The notes under the pieces are model-generated. The model was not told the DNA's origin and did not search any database. It worked only from the letters and a program-made list of their open reading frames with translations. The position numbers were made by a program, and so were the translations under genes. Shown piece by piece: positions 47,549 through 56,877 of a stretch of DNA of 64,000 bases (its first letter is position 1; each line of letters starts with the position of its first letter). Source of the DNA: Uliginosibacterium gangwonense (lineage in GTDB: Bacteria; Pseudomonadota; Gammaproteobacteria; Burkholderiales; Rhodocyclaceae). The stretch is from positions 1 through 64,000 of the forward strand of contig SBBQ01000022.1 in assembly GCA_005239635.1 (NCBI GenBank), given 5' to 3'.

Positions 47549-47562
47549 TGTGAGCGTACACC

Positions 47563-48693
47563 TTAATCCGCAAAGAAATCGCGCACGCGATCCATAAACG
47601 ATTTTTGGCGCGGGGTTTGGCGGCCAGCTTCACCTTGTGCGATCGCTTCAAATTCCTTAAGCAATTCTTTTTGGCGCTCGGTGAGATTCACCGGCGTTTC
47701 AAGCTGCACATGACACATCAAGTCGCCCGGCGCGGCAGAGCGAATGCCGCGAATCCCCTTGCCGCGTAGACGGAACACTTTGCCGCTTTGTGTTTCGGCG
47801 GGAATGCGCACTTTGGCAGCACCTTCGAGCGTGGGGATTTCGATTTCGCCACCCAGCGCGGCGGTGGCAAAACTGATAGGCATTTCGCAATGCAGATCAT
47901 CGCCGTCGCGTTCAAACACGCTGTGCGGTTTGATGTGAATTTGCACGTACAAATCGCCAGATGGGCCGCCGCCCGCGCCGGCCTCGCCTTCACCGGTGAG
48001 TCGAATGCGATCACCCGTGTTTACACCGGCCGGAATTTTGACCTGCAACGTTTTGTGGTTCTTGATACGACCTGCACCGTGGCAATCACCGCACGGGTCT
48101 TTCACCATTTTGCCGCTGCCGTGGCAGGTGGGGCAGGTTTGCTGGATGGAGAAAAAACCTTGTTGCATACGCACCTGACCGCTGCCGTGGCAGGTGGAAC
48201 AAGTGACGGGCGAGGTGCCGGGTTTGGCGCCGCTACCATTACAGGTGCTGCAGCTTTCCATGGTGGGCACACGAATACGTGTTTCTAAGCCGCGCGCGGC
48301 TTCTTCGAGCGAGACTTCGAGGTTGTAGCGTAGGTCTGCACCACGATATACGCTGCTGCGTCCGCCACCGTTGCGCGCACCGCCAAAGATGTCGCCAAAG
48401 ATGTCGCCAAAGGCATCGGCAAAACCGCCCATACCGGCACCGCCCATACCGGCGGCATTGGGGTCTACGCCGGCGTGACCGTATTGGTCATACGCGGCGC
48501 GCTTTTGGTCGTCAGAGAGCATCTCGTAGGCTTCTTTAGCCTCTTTGAATTTCTCTTCTGCAGACTTGGCATCGTCACCCTGATTGCGGTCTGGGTGAAA
48601 CTTCATGGCCAGCTTGCGGTAGGCCTTTTTAATTTCTTCGTCACTCGCATCACGATTGACGCCAAGAATTTCGTAGTAGTCACGTTTTGACAT
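47563..48693 (-). CDS. dnaJ: chaperone DnaJ
   Basis: Hsp40 partner of DnaK. The 376-residue protein has the J domain with HPD (residues about 33-35, KFHPDRN), the Gly-rich region ([29 protein letters not shown]) and four CxxCxGxG zinc repeats ([32 protein letters not shown]), then the substrate-binding C-terminal domains. Third gene of grpE-dnaK-dnaJ; a hairpin in the dnaK-dnaJ gap may reduce its expression relative to dnaK. Confidence 0.98.
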   Translation of the reverse strand: MSKRDYYEILGVNRDASDEEIKKAYRKLAMKFHPDRNQGDDAKSAEEKFKEAKEAYEMLSDDQKRAAYDQYGHAGVDPNAAGMGGAGMGGFADAFGDIFGDIFGGARNGGGRSSVYRGADLRYNLEVSLEEAARGLETRIRVPTMESCSTCNGSGAKPGTSPVTCSTCHGSGQVRMQQGFFSIQQTCPTCHGSGKMVKDPCGDCHGAGRIKNHKTLQVKIPAGVNTGDRIRLTGEGEAGAGGGPSGDLYVQIHIKPHSVFERDGDDLHCEMPISFATAALGGEIEIPTLEGAAKVRIPAETQSGKVFRLRGKGIRGIRSAAPGDLMCHVQLETPVNLTERQKELLKEFEAIAQGEAGRQTPRQKSFMDRVRDFFAD

Positions 48694-48726
48694 TGCACGT
48701 ACCTGTCTTGCTGCGTTTTATATGGA

Positions 48727-48760
48727 CAAAAGGCACAACAGGCGAAAGCCTGCTGTGCCT
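48727..48760 (-). terminator. attenuator-like hairpin between dnaK and dnaJ
   Basis: On the RNA the stem AGGCACAGCAGGC pairs over 13 bp with GCCUGUUGUGCCU (one G-U) around UUUC, followed by UUUUG. It sits 20 nt after the dnaK stop. The short U run suggests partial termination, lowering dnaJ relative to dnaK. Confidence 0.6.
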
Positions 48761-48780
48761 GCGTCCGAGCAGAGGGGTGA

Positions 48781-50715
48781 TTACTTCTTGTCTTTAACTT
48801 CGGTGAACTCTGCATCCACCACGTCGCCGTCATCCTTGCGCGCTTGGCCTTCGCCGGCTGCCTGCGCACCACCGGCGGCGGCACCTTGTTCAGCCTGTTG
48901 TTGCGCGTACATCTTTTCGCCCAAGGTTTGGCTGGCGGTTGCCAATGCTTGTGACTTGGCTTCGATGTCGGCTTTGTCGCCACCACGAATGGAGTCTTCT
49001 GCGTCTTTGATGGCGGCTTCGATTTTTTCTTTCTCAGCCGCGTCGAGCTTGTCGCCAAAGTCGGTCAGGCCCTTGCGTGTGGCGTGAATCAGCGCGTCGC
49101 ACTGGTTGCGTGCGTCGGCCAATTCGTGGGCCTTTTTGTCTTCTTCAGCGTGCGTTTCAGCATCGACCACCATGCGTTGAATCTCGTCTTCAGACAAGCC
49201 AGAGTTCGCCTTGATGGTGATCTTGTTTTCTTTGTTAGTAGCCTTGTCTTTGGCGCTCACGTGCAGAATGCCGTTGGCGTCAATATCGAAGGTCACTTCA
49301 ATCTGCGGCAAGCCGCGTGATGCAGGCGGGATGCCTTCCAAATTGAATTCACCCAACATCTTGTTGCCTGTGGCCATTTCGCGCTCACCTTGGAACACCT
49401 TAATGGTCACTGCGGGTTGGTTGTCTTCCGCCGTAGAGAACACCTGCGAGAACTTGGTCGGAATGGTGGTGTTCTTCTTGATCATCTTGGTCATCACGCC
49501 GCCCAGGGTTTCAATACCCAGCGACAGCGGTGTGACGTCCAGCAGCAGCACGTCTTTTACGTCGCCTTGCAGCACGCCACCTTGAATCGAAGCGCCCACG
49601 GCCACGGCTTCGTCCGGGTTCACATCTTTGCGCGGATCCTTGCCGAAGAATTCCTTCACCTTCTCTTGCACCTTGGGCATACGCGTCATGCCGCCGACCA
49701 GAATCACGTCGTCGATGTCGCTCACCTTAACGCCCGCATCTTTAATGGCGGTACGGCACGGTTCCATGGTGCGTTCGATCAGCTCTTCAACCAGTGACTC
49801 AAATTTGGCGCGGGTAATTTTTTGCGCCAAGTGTTTCGGGCCTGATGCGTCTGCAGTAATGTACGGCAGGTTGATTTCGGTTTGCTGGCTTGAAGACAGT
49901 TCGATCTTGGCTTTTTCAGCAGCTTCTTTCAGACGTTGCAGGGCGAGCACGTCTTTCGACAGATCAACGCCTTGTTCCTTCTTGAATTCGCCGATGATGT
50001 AGTCGATCAGACGTTGGTCAAAGTCTTCGCCGCCGAGGAAGGTGTCGCCATTGGTCGACAACACTTCGAACTGGTGTTCGCCGTCGAGGTCGGCAATTTC
50101 AATAATTGAAATGTCGAACGTGCCACCACCCAAGTCATACACTGCGATCTTGGAATCGCCCGGCTTCTTGTCCATACCAAAGGCCAGCGCAGCGGCGGTG
50201 GGTTCGTTAATGATGCGCTTTACTTCAAGGCCGGCAATGCGGCCTGCGTCTTTGGTGGCTTGGCGTTGGCTGTCGTTAAAGTAGGCCGGAACGGTAATCA
50301 CCGCTTCGGTCACTTCTTCGCCGAGATAGTCTTCGGCGGTTTTCTTCATCTTGCGCAGCACTTCGGCAGAAACCTGCGGCGGAGCAATTTTGCTGCCGCG
50401 TGCTTCCACCCATGCGTCGCCGTTGTCCGCCTTAACGATGCTGTACGGCATGAGGCCGATGTCTTTTTGCACCTCTTTTTCTTCGAAGCGACGACCGATC
50501 AGGCGCTTAACCGCAAACAGTGTGTTCTTGGGGTTGGTTACAGCTTGGCGCTTGGCTGAAGCGCCCACCAAAATTTCATTGTCTTCGGCATAGGCCACGA
50601 TAGACGGGGTGGTGCGTGCGCCTTCAGCGTTTTCGATCACCTTCGGCTTACCGCCTTCCATAACGGAAACGCAGGAGTTGGTGGTGCCGAGGTCGATACC
50701 AATAATCTTGCCCAT
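48781..50715 (-). CDS. dnaK: chaperone DnaK (Hsp70)
   Basis: ATP-dependent chaperone of 644 residues. N-terminal [20 protein letters not shown], the ATPase signatures [16 protein letters not shown] and [14 protein letters not shown], the linker [18 protein letters not shown] and a C-terminal tail rich in Gly/Ala/Gln ending [11 protein letters not shown] are all typical. It is preceded by a sigma-32-type promoter in the grpE-dnaK gap, so dnaK-dnaJ can be expressed apart from grpE. No ATTGGCAAA motif occurs between 47.55 and 51.8 kb, the whole chaperone block. Confidence 0.98.
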   Translation of the reverse strand: MGKIIGIDLGTTNSCVSVMEGGKPKVIENAEGARTTPSIVAYAEDNEILVGASAKRQAVTNPKNTLFAVKRLIGRRFEEKEVQKDIGLMPYSIVKADNGDAWVEARGSKIAPPQVSAEVLRKMKKTAEDYLGEEVTEAVITVPAYFNDSQRQATKDAGRIAGLEVKRIINEPTAAALAFGMDKKPGDSKIAVYDLGGGTFDISIIEIADLDGEHQFEVLSTNGDTFLGGEDFDQRLIDYIIGEFKKEQGVDLSKDVLALQRLKEAAEKAKIELSSSQQTEINLPYITADASGPKHLAQKITRAKFESLVEELIERTMEPCRTAIKDAGVKVSDIDDVILVGGMTRMPKVQEKVKEFFGKDPRKDVNPDEAVAVGASIQGGVLQGDVKDVLLLDVTPLSLGIETLGGVMTKMIKKNTTIPTKFSQVFSTAEDNQPAVTIKVFQGEREMATGNKMLGEFNLEGIPPASRGLPQIEVTFDIDANGILHVSAKDKATNKENKITIKANSGLSEDEIQRMVVDAETHAEEDKKAHELADARNQCDALIHATRKGLTDFGDKLDAAEKEKIEAAIKDAEDSIRGGDKADIEAKSQALATASQTLGEKMYAQQQAEQGAAAGGAQAAGEGQARKDDGDVVDAEFTEVKDKK

Positions 50716-50856
50716 TTTTAAATCCTTTCAATCAGTGGCACAGCGGCTGGACCGCCGTGCGCTTCATCATTTCTTGCAGAACGAGGCGCGACTTGAATTG
50801 CGCAGGCTATTTGTTCTGCTGCTTCGTCGTTGCTTTGTTGCTGCCGTTGTTCCCCA

Positions 50857-50883
50857 TGTAGGGGTGAATGCCCACGAATCAAG
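50857..50883 (-). promoter_or_regulatory. sigma-32 heat-shock promoter upstream of dnaK
   Basis: Read on the minus strand: CTTGAT, 13-nt spacer, CCCCTACA. This matches the RpoH consensus CTTGAA-N13/14-CCCCATNT at most positions. It lies about 140 nt before the dnaK ATG. CCCC and GGGG around it could also fold a small hairpin. Confidence 0.7.
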
Positions 50884-50913
50884 TAGGGGCAGCAAAAAAT
50901 TGTTGGCGAGTGC

Positions 50914-51444
50914 TTAGCCCTTTGCCTTTGAAACCACCACCAAAGCTGCGCGCAAAACGCGGTCGTGCAGCAGGTAGCCGCGTTGCAGCACGTTAATCAC
51001 GCGGTTCGGCTCACCATCCGCCTCGATTTGGCTTATGGCTTGGTGGCGATGCGGATCAAACTTTTCGTCGATCGGGTTGATCGTCACGATGCCATTGGCG
51101 GTAAAAGCTTGCTCAAGCTGGCGCAGCGTGAGTTCAACACCATCTTTGAAGGTGTTGCTACCATCAGCAGCCGCGGCGGCATTGCCCAAAGCGGCTTCCA
51201 AGCTGTCTTTAACCGGTAGCATGGCTTGCGCAAACTTTTCGGCGGCAAACTTGCTGGCTTTGGCTACGTCGTCTTGGGCGCGACGACGAATATTTTCGCC
51301 TTCGGCCTTGGCGCGCAGCCAGTTGTCGTGGTGCTCTGCAGCTTTTTGCTGGGCTTGCAGCAGTTGTTCTTCGAGGCTCAAAGCGGCTTCGCCCGCTTCA
51401 GCGACACTGGCTTGATCTGCCTGATTTTGCGTGTTTTCTGACAT
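50914..51444 (-). CDS. grpE: nucleotide exchange factor GrpE
   Basis: DnaK nucleotide exchange factor, 176 residues. The long coiled N-terminal helix ([62 protein letters not shown]) and the C-terminal beta domain with the family signature ([46 protein letters not shown]) are complete. First gene of the heat-shock cluster, with its own sigma-32 promoter. It is divergent from the Ser/Thr kinase over a 348-nt gap. Confidence 0.97.
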   Translation of the reverse strand: MSENTQNQADQASVAEAGEAALSLEEQLLQAQQKAAEHHDNWLRAKAEGENIRRRAQDDVAKASKFAAEKFAQAMLPVKDSLEAALGNAAAAADGSNTFKDGVELTLRQLEQAFTANGIVTINPIDEKFDPHRHQAISQIEADGEPNRVINVLQRGYLLHDRVLRAALVVVSKAKG

Positions 51445-51479
51445 GAAAGATCTCGTCTGACGATGAGTAACCCGACTGT

Positions 51480-51506
51480 TGTGGGGGTGATTTCGCTGAT
51501 TTCAAG
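51480..51506 (-). promoter_or_regulatory. sigma-32 heat-shock promoter upstream of grpE
   Basis: On the minus strand CTTGAA, 13-nt spacer ATCAGCGAAATCA, then CCCCCACA, an excellent fit to the RpoH consensus. The -10 lies 36 nt before the grpE ATG. No CIRCE inverted repeat was seen here, so HrcA (encoded at 55.7 kb) is not evidently acting at this site. Confidence 0.82.
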
Positions 51507-51792
51507 CCCTGACTTGTATTTTTTGCGCTTGAATGGTGCTGTGCATGTACTGCCTGCAGGGGCCTTGGACTTCAGATATCTGGCGAACAAACGTTAATTA
51601 ATGCTTGCAAAGCGCTTGGCGAAGCTTGAAAAGCTGAGGTTTCTAGACTTTCTTCCTAGTGAAGGTGTCGTCGAGCGCGGTATGATTGAGAGCCTTTAAT
51701 CTTTTAGGCCGGCCTGTTGGCGGGCCTAGTCAATCTTTGCGCAGCAGACCTACTGTTAGACAAAGTTTGCGCGAGCACCATAACTAGAAACT

Positions 51793-53187
51793 ATGACTGG
51801 CAAACCAATTCCTGAAACGATTGGCAAATACCGCGTCCTGCGTGAAATCGGGCGTGGGGCAACGGCCACGGTTTACCTGTGCGATGCGCCAGATATTCCC
51901 GTGCCGGTGGCCGTTAAACTGGTTGATTTTGGCGATATGGAAAAAGACGGCGGTAAGTGGAACCGCCGCATGAAGAAGCTGTTTAACACCGAAGCTGGGG
52001 TGTGTAAGCGGCTGGATCACCCCAATATCATTCGCATTCACGATGCCGTGTGGGAAGAGAACCGCGCTTATATCGTGATGGACTTTGTGGACGGCAAGCC
52101 GCTCGATCAATTTTGTACGTTCGAGACGCTGCTGCCCGTGCACAAAGTCGTGGGCATCGTGTTTAAGTGTTGCATGGCACTCGACTACGCCTTTAAGCAA
52201 GGCATCGTGCATCGCGACATTAAGCCCGCCAATATTTTGATTGGCCATGACGATACGGTGAAAATTACCGACTTCGGTTTGGCGCTCAATATCTCGCGTG
52301 AGGTTGATCAGGAGTCCACCTTCATCATGGGCGTGGGCAGCCCGGCATACATGAGTCCGGAGCAGATTAAGAACTATCCGCTCAATCAAAAAACCGATTT
52401 GTACTCGCTCGGCGTGGTGTTGTTTCACCTGCTGACGGGGCGTTTGCCTTTCCGTGCGCGGCATCCGGCGCAGTTGGTGTATCGCATTCTCAATGCGGAT
52501 ACGCCGTCTGCCAGCCAGTTGAACCCGGATGTGCCGGAGACTATGGATGCGGTGATTCGCAAGGCGCTCGAAAAAGACTTGTATTCGCGCTACCGCAATG
52601 GGGCGGAGTTTGCCAAAGACTTGGCCGCAGTTCGTTACAAACTGCTGGACGAAGACTATCGGCCGCCCGATACGGCACGCTTCTCTGTGCTGCGTAAGAT
52701 GCCATTCTTCCTTGAGTTTGAAGATGTGGAAGTGTGGGAGGTTCTGCGTATTAGTCGTTGGCTCACGGCTGAGCCGAACGCGTTGTTGATTCGTGAAGGC
52801 GACACCGATAGCAAATTCTGTTTGCTGATTGAAGGTAGCGCTGAGGCATCGATTAATGGCCGGCGTGTGGCGACTTTTGGCCCCGGTGATGTGTTTGGCG
52901 AACTGATGTATCTCGACCCCGGCACTCGCAAACGTTTGGCGAGTGTGGCGAGTACCTCGGCGCTGACCTATCTCGAAATACATCCGGCAGCGCTGAATTT
53001 GGCGTCGGAAGAATGTTTGGAGCATTTTAGGCAGTCATTAGTCTCCACCCTCGTGCAGCGCTTTGCGACAGCCAGTACAGAATTGGCAAAATCGGGTGAG
53101 CCCGTGAATTTGCCCAAGCCCAGTATTTCTGCGCTTGATCTGGAATTGGTGACCGATACGCGTCCACGTCGCCACGATCAGCCTTAA
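51793..53187 (+). CDS. Ser/Thr protein kinase fused to a cyclic-nucleotide-binding domain
   Basis: Hanks-type kinase of 464 residues. The kinase domain (about 12-275) has the Gly-rich loop EIGRGATATVY, the ATP lysine K42 (VAVKLVD), catalytic HRD at 140-142 (GIVHRDIKPANILI), DFG at 160-162 and SPAYMSPEQ in the activation segment, so it looks active. A Crp-like barrel follows (about 300-415: LLIREGDTDSKFCLLIEGSAEASINGRRVATFGPGDVFGELMYLDPGTRKR). No transmembrane segment is present. This cytosolic kinase-cNMP architecture suggests ligand-controlled kinase activity, as inference. GATTGGCAAA at 51819 encodes I-G-K. Confidence 0.9.
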   Translation: MTGKPIPETIGKYRVLREIGRGATATVYLCDAPDIPVPVAVKLVDFGDMEKDGGKWNRRMKKLFNTEAGVCKRLDHPNIIRIHDAVWEENRAYIVMDFVDGKPLDQFCTFETLLPVHKVVGIVFKCCMALDYAFKQGIVHRDIKPANILIGHDDTVKITDFGLALNISREVDQESTFIMGVGSPAYMSPEQIKNYPLNQKTDLYSLGVVLFHLLTGRLPFRARHPAQLVYRILNADTPSASQLNPDVPETMDAVIRKALEKDLYSRYRNGAEFAKDLAAVRYKLLDEDYRPPDTARFSVLRKMPFFLEFEDVEVWEVLRISRWLTAEPNALLIREGDTDSKFCLLIEGSAEASINGRRVATFGPGDVFGELMYLDPGTRKRLASVASTSALTYLEIHPAALNLASEECLEHFRQSLVSTLVQRFATASTELAKSGEPVNLPKPSISALDLELVTDTRPRRHDQP

Positions 53188-53410
53188 AGAACGTTGTGTT
53201 CTCCGCCTTAAGGTGAGGGAGCGACAGCATTTTCGGCAAAAAGATCGATTTATATGGCTCAAGAGCCGCATGAAATCTAGGTTTGTGCGTACTTGCAAGT
53301 GCATGCATGCGGCCTAAAAAACTCTCCTATACCCGTTCAAGTTTCGGTTTGATCTGCCGAAATAGGGTTACCAAGCCCCGCAATTCTGGGTTTCCGGAAG
53401 GAGAGCACCG

Positions 53411-54007
53411 TTGGCACGTAATTCAAATTCAGTCTATGGCGTGAGCCGAGTAGACAACGAAGCTAGTCGTACGCACGGCTGGCTGGTCACGATTCAGCGT
53501 CGTGGCGTGATTCACCGCAAGCATTTCAGCGATGGCGTATTTGGCAGCAAGCAGAAATCATTTGCCGCCGCTAAAGCCTATCGTGACGAAATTATTGAGG
53601 CTAATCCGCCGTTCTCGCTGCGTGAGTACTCAAACATCGTTAAGAAGAACAATCGTTCTGGTGTGGTTGGGGTGTGTCGTTATTGCGCGTCTGAAACGCG
53701 TGATATGCCCGATGAGAAACAACGCTGGTTCTGGGTGGCTTCATGGCCGCTGCCAGATGGCAAACGCAAGCGCGTTAAATTCTCCGTCAAGAAATATGGC
53801 GAAGAAGGTGCGTTCAATATGGCGCTGCAAGCCCGTAAAGATGCATTGAAAGAGTTGGAAGGTCAGTTTGACCCGGGTGCAACGCGTCGCGTTCGCCGTC
53901 GTCGTGGCGAAGGTGAAAGCGATTTGCCGGAACTGGGTGAAAATGGTTTGCAAAGCAATGTGATGGATGCGCAGATCATCAACATCCTGCAAAACCCTGC
54001 CAACTAG
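53411..54007 (+). CDS. AP2-like DNA-binding domain protein
   Basis: A 198-residue basic protein with two AP2/ERF-like units, each a three-stranded sheet plus helix. The first is about residues 8-62 (YGVSRVDNEASRTHGWLVTIQRRGVIHRKHFSDGVFGSKQKSFAAAKAYRDEI). The second is about 80-145 (RSGVVGVCRYCASETRDMPDEKQRWFWVASWPLPDGKRKRVKFSVKKYGEEGAFNMALQARKDAL). A very basic RRVRRRRGEGE segment and an acidic tail follow. The start is TTG at 53411, right behind GGAAGGAGAGCACCG. AP2 units in bacteria are usually found in phage or homing endonucleases; here no nuclease is attached, so a regulatory or nucleoid role is possible. Function unknown. Confidence 0.72.
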   Translation: MARNSNSVYGVSRVDNEASRTHGWLVTIQRRGVIHRKHFSDGVFGSKQKSFAAAKAYRDEIIEANPPFSLREYSNIVKKNNRSGVVGVCRYCASETRDMPDEKQRWFWVASWPLPDGKRKRVKFSVKKYGEEGAFNMALQARKDALKELEGQFDPGATRRVRRRRGEGESDLPELGENGLQSNVMDAQIINILQNPAN

Positions 54008-54124
54008 CAAAATAATTTCAGGCTTCATCTGCCAAATTAGCAAGCGCGTTGCATTGGCAATGAATGTTGTAGAAGTTGATGTTGCAGTTTGCAGTTGCTT
54101 TACTTCTATTGCTTTAGCTTCAAG

Positions 54125-54153
54125 AAAAACGCCCCGCATGCGGGGCGTTTTTT
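54125..54153. terminator. intrinsic terminator, convergent position
   Basis: Stem AAAAACGCCCCGC with GCGGGGCGTTTTT, T tracts both ways. It lies between the AP2-like gene (plus) and the holin-like gene (minus) and can serve both. Confidence 0.88.
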
Positions 54154-54182
54154 TATGCGTGATGAAACGATGTTGCTCGGGG

Positions 54183-54545
54183 TTACGATGCTGTGTGCTT
54201 GTTGTGATTGTTGCTCAACAGCCAGCGAATGCCATAACTCAGCACGCTATACACCAACGCACCCAATAGTGCCCCAGTAAAACCATCCACCACAAAGCCG
54301 CGCAAAATGCTGCCTGCCAACCAAAAGCACAGCGCATTAATCACCAAAATAAAAATGCCGAGCGTCAGTACGGTGAGCGGTAGCGTAATGATGAGCAGCA
54401 GCGGCTTAATCAGCGCGTTGACCAAACCAATAACAATAGCCGCGATTAAGGCCGAGCCATAGCCATCAACATGCACGGATGAGACAAGTTGTGTAACCGC
54501 GACGAGTGCCGCTGCATGTAGCACCCAACTAAAAATAATATTCAC
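54183..54545 (-). CDS. phage holin-like 4-TM membrane protein (DUF/PF04020 type)
   Basis: A 120-residue membrane protein with four hydrophobic helices, of the Phage_holin_4_2 family. Signatures are [47 protein letters not shown]. Despite the name these proteins are chromosomal, widespread and of unknown function. The start is GTG at 54545, overlapping the hemH stop by 3-4 nt (GTGA), so it is translationally coupled to hemH. Confidence 0.82.
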   Translation of the reverse strand: MNIIFSWVLHAAALVAVTQLVSSVHVDGYGSALIAAIVIGLVNALIKPLLLIITLPLTVLTLGIFILVINALCFWLAGSILRGFVVDGFTGALLGALVYSVLSYGIRWLLSNNHNKHTAS

Positions 54546-55639
54546 TGCTGTGCTCCTGCTTGGCGCGCCCGCGCCGCCTGTTCATTTAATTTCGCCATGT
54601 CTTGGTTTGCGTTTGCCAACCAATCTGCGCAATGGGACTCAACCAATTCGCCCAGTGTGCTGATCCACTGTGGGTGGTCGTTTAGGCAGGGAATCGCATG
54701 AAAAGTTTTGCCGCCTGCGGCCATAAAGGCATGGCGGTTTTCGAGGGCGATTTCTTCCAGTGTTTCTAGACAGTCTGAGGCAAAGCCTGGACAGACGACG
54801 TCAACGCGATTAACCCCGCCTTTTGCCAATTGCTCCAAGGTTTCTTGCGTGTACGGTTTGAGCCATTCGGTACGGCCAAAGCGTGACTGAAAGGTCAGTT
54901 GCCACTGGCTTGGGCTCAGACCCAAGCGTTCGCCTAATAAACGCGCCGTTACATGGCATTCGCAGTGATATGGATCGCCTTTGGTGAGGTGAAATTTAGG
55001 CACACCGTGAAAGCTCATGATGAGTTTTTCAGGGCGGCCGTTTTGGGCAAAGTGTTCTTCAACGCGCTTTGCCAATGCATCAATATAACTGGGGCGGTTG
55101 TGATAGCTCCGTACCATGCGCAGCTCCGGCACATTGCGCCAATGTTGCATGCAGCGCGCGACTTCATCCATCACGCTGCCGGTGGCGCTGGCGGCGTACT
55201 GCGGGTAAAGCGGCACGATGAGAATGCGTGTGCAGTTTTGTGCCTTGAGCGCATTGAGTCGATCTTCAATCGACGGCTTGCCGTAACGCATCGCATAGTC
55301 GACTACGAGGTTGGGATGACCTTTTACGCCGAGCCAGCCTTTAAGCAGCGTGACTTGGCGTTGCGTATAAATTTTGAGTGGCGAACCGGCATCGGTCCAA
55401 ATCGACGCATATTTCTTGGCCGATTTCGCAGGGCGCGTGTTCAAAATAATGCCGTTGAGAATCGGCCACCACAGCAACTTAGGTAATTCGATGACGCGCG
55501 GGTCTGACAAAAACTGTTTGAGGTAGGGCCGCAAAGCCTGCGCTGTGGGCGCTTCCGGTGTGCCAAGGTTGACTAACAGCACGCCAGTTTTTGTAGGCGT
55601 GCCGTGCTTGTATTCGGGTTCGTTCCAGTAGCGAGACAT
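54542..55639 (-). CDS. hemH: ferrochelatase
   Basis: Inserts Fe2+ into protoporphyrin IX, the last step of heme synthesis. The 365-residue protein has [49 protein letters not shown], the active-site histidine in [28 protein letters not shown], and [22 protein letters not shown]. No Shine-Dalgarno precedes the ATG: the 72 nt immediately upstream are four copies of an 18-bp repeat. It lies downstream of hrcA on the same strand and coupled to the holin-like gene. Confidence 0.96.
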   Translation of the reverse strand: MSRYWNEPEYKHGTPTKTGVLLVNLGTPEAPTAQALRPYLKQFLSDPRVIELPKLLWWPILNGIILNTRPAKSAKKYASIWTDAGSPLKIYTQRQVTLLKGWLGVKGHPNLVVDYAMRYGKPSIEDRLNALKAQNCTRILIVPLYPQYAASATGSVMDEVARCMQHWRNVPELRMVRSYHNRPSYIDALAKRVEEHFAQNGRPEKLIMSFHGVPKFHLTKGDPYHCECHVTARLLGERLGLSPSQWQLTFQSRFGRTEWLKPYTQETLEQLAKGGVNRVDVVCPGFASDCLETLEEIALENRHAFMAAGGKTFHAIPCLNDHPQWISTLGELVESHCADWLANANQDMAKLNEQAARARQAGAQQ

Positions 55640-55641
55640 AC

Positions 55642-55713
55642 GAGTGTGTAAGGGCTAAAGAGTGTGTAAGGGCTAAAGAGTGTGTAAGGGCTAAAGAGTG
55701 TGTAAGGGCTAAA
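55642..55713. repeat. four perfect 18-bp tandem repeats in the hemH leader
   Basis: The unit GAGTGTGTAAGGGCTAAA is repeated four times without a single difference. It fills the space directly upstream of the hemH ATG (2 nt away), so it forms the 5' leader of hemH on the minus strand, where the unit reads TTTAGCCCTTACACACTC. The perfect identity points to recent expansion and possible copy-number variation. A unit of 18 nt would change leader length but not reading frame. Confidence 0.97.
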
Positions 55714-55737
55714 TAACGGCTAGGCCGCAGTGGCGTG

Positions 55738-56757
55738 TTAGTGGTTCGACAAAGCAGAGGACAGCAGCTTTGCCGTGATGTCGACGATGGGGATCACGCG
55801 ATCATATGCCATGCGTGTGGGACCGATGACCGCGACGGAGCCAACGATTGAACCATTGGATTCGTACGGGGCGGTGACCACGCTGCATTCATCGAGCGGG
55901 GCCAAGCCCGACTCGCTGCCGATAAAAATTTGCACCCCATCGGCTTGTTGCGACATATCCATGAGCTGTGCCAGGCTGGTGCGTTGTTCAAACAACGCAA
56001 ATAATTCGCGCAGGCGCTGCATGTTAGAGGTGAGGTTTTCTGCGTCAAGCAAATGGTGCTCGCCGGAAATAACGTAATCGCTATTTGTGCTGGAGAACGC
56101 TTCGTTGCCGGCCTCAATCGCCGCGGTCATGAGCGAAGTCATGTCGCTCTTGAGCTGGGTAAGTTCATCTTGCAGTTTGCGCCGCATGTCTGGAAAGTCC
56201 AGCCCCGCGTAATGTTGATTCAAAAAGTTGGCGGCTGTGGTGAGTTCAGACGCGCTATAGCTTCGATCTGGTACCAAAATGCGGTTTTGCACAGTGCCGT
56301 CTTCTGATACCAAAATCAGTAAAATGCGTTTGTCTGAAAGGCTGAGAAACTCAACCAGACGAATTTTTGGCGCGACCCGCCGGGGCACGACCACAACACC
56401 CGCAAAGCGCGTGAGCTCAGACAGCAGGCTGGAAGCCTGATTGATTAAACGCGAGGGATCGTTAGGTTGTAACTGACCTTCAAGTTGTGAAATACGCTCT
56501 GGATTGAGTGGCTCGATCTTGAGCAGCGTATCAACAAACAGGCGGTAGCCTAAGGCAGTGGGAATGCGCCCCGCGGAGGTGTGTGGGCTCGCCACAAACC
56601 CCATTTCCTCCAGATCCGACATGACGTTACGGATCGTGGCAGGGGAGAGCTCAAGCCCAGAAACGCGTGACAGCGCACGCGAACCGACGGGCTGGCCGTC
56701 GGCAATATACCGTTCGACCAAGGCTTTGAGCAGGATGCGGGCGCGTTCATCTAGCAT
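55738..56757 (-). CDS. hrcA: heat-inducible transcription repressor HrcA
   Basis: Repressor of class I heat-shock genes that binds CIRCE and is refolded by GroE. The 339-residue protein has the N-terminal winged HTH ([75 protein letters not shown]) and the GAF-like dimerisation domain, ending [27 protein letters not shown]. No CIRCE element was found in front of grpE or dnaK, so its targets (probably groESL) lie outside the window. It is divergent from nadK and upstream of hemH. Confidence 0.96.
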   Translation of the reverse strand: MLDERARILLKALVERYIADGQPVGSRALSRVSGLELSPATIRNVMSDLEEMGFVASPHTSAGRIPTALGYRLFVDTLLKIEPLNPERISQLEGQLQPNDPSRLINQASSLLSELTRFAGVVVVPRRVAPKIRLVEFLSLSDKRILLILVSEDGTVQNRILVPDRSYSASELTTAANFLNQHYAGLDFPDMRRKLQDELTQLKSDMTSLMTAAIEAGNEAFSSTNSDYVISGEHHLLDAENLTSNMQRLRELFALFEQRTSLAQLMDMSQQADGVQIFIGSESGLAPLDECSVVTAPYESNGSIVGSVAVIGPTRMAYDRVIPIVDITAKLLSSALSNH

Positions 56758-56877
56758 GTGTGCATTCTAGCGCAGCCCCGGCTCGGGCGGGCTGTCACTT
56801 TGTCATGATGCGTAGTGCCCTCAGCCGTGCCGATTTGCGGTAAATTCGCATCATTCTTCCCTTTCGGTTTCAATCCG

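Noticed and set aside
50716-51790. CIRCE operator upstream of grpE or dnaK
   Set aside because: No TTAGCACTC-N9-GAGTGCTAA-like inverted repeat is present; GAGTGCTTAG at 50908 is the grpE stop region.
51784-53025. A 413-codon antisense ORF across the Ser/Thr kinase
   Set aside because: It is His/Arg/Gln-rich with no domain, and the opposite strand encodes all kinase motifs.
55642-55713. CRISPR array
   Set aside because: The repeats are contiguous 18-mers without spacers and no cas gene is near.
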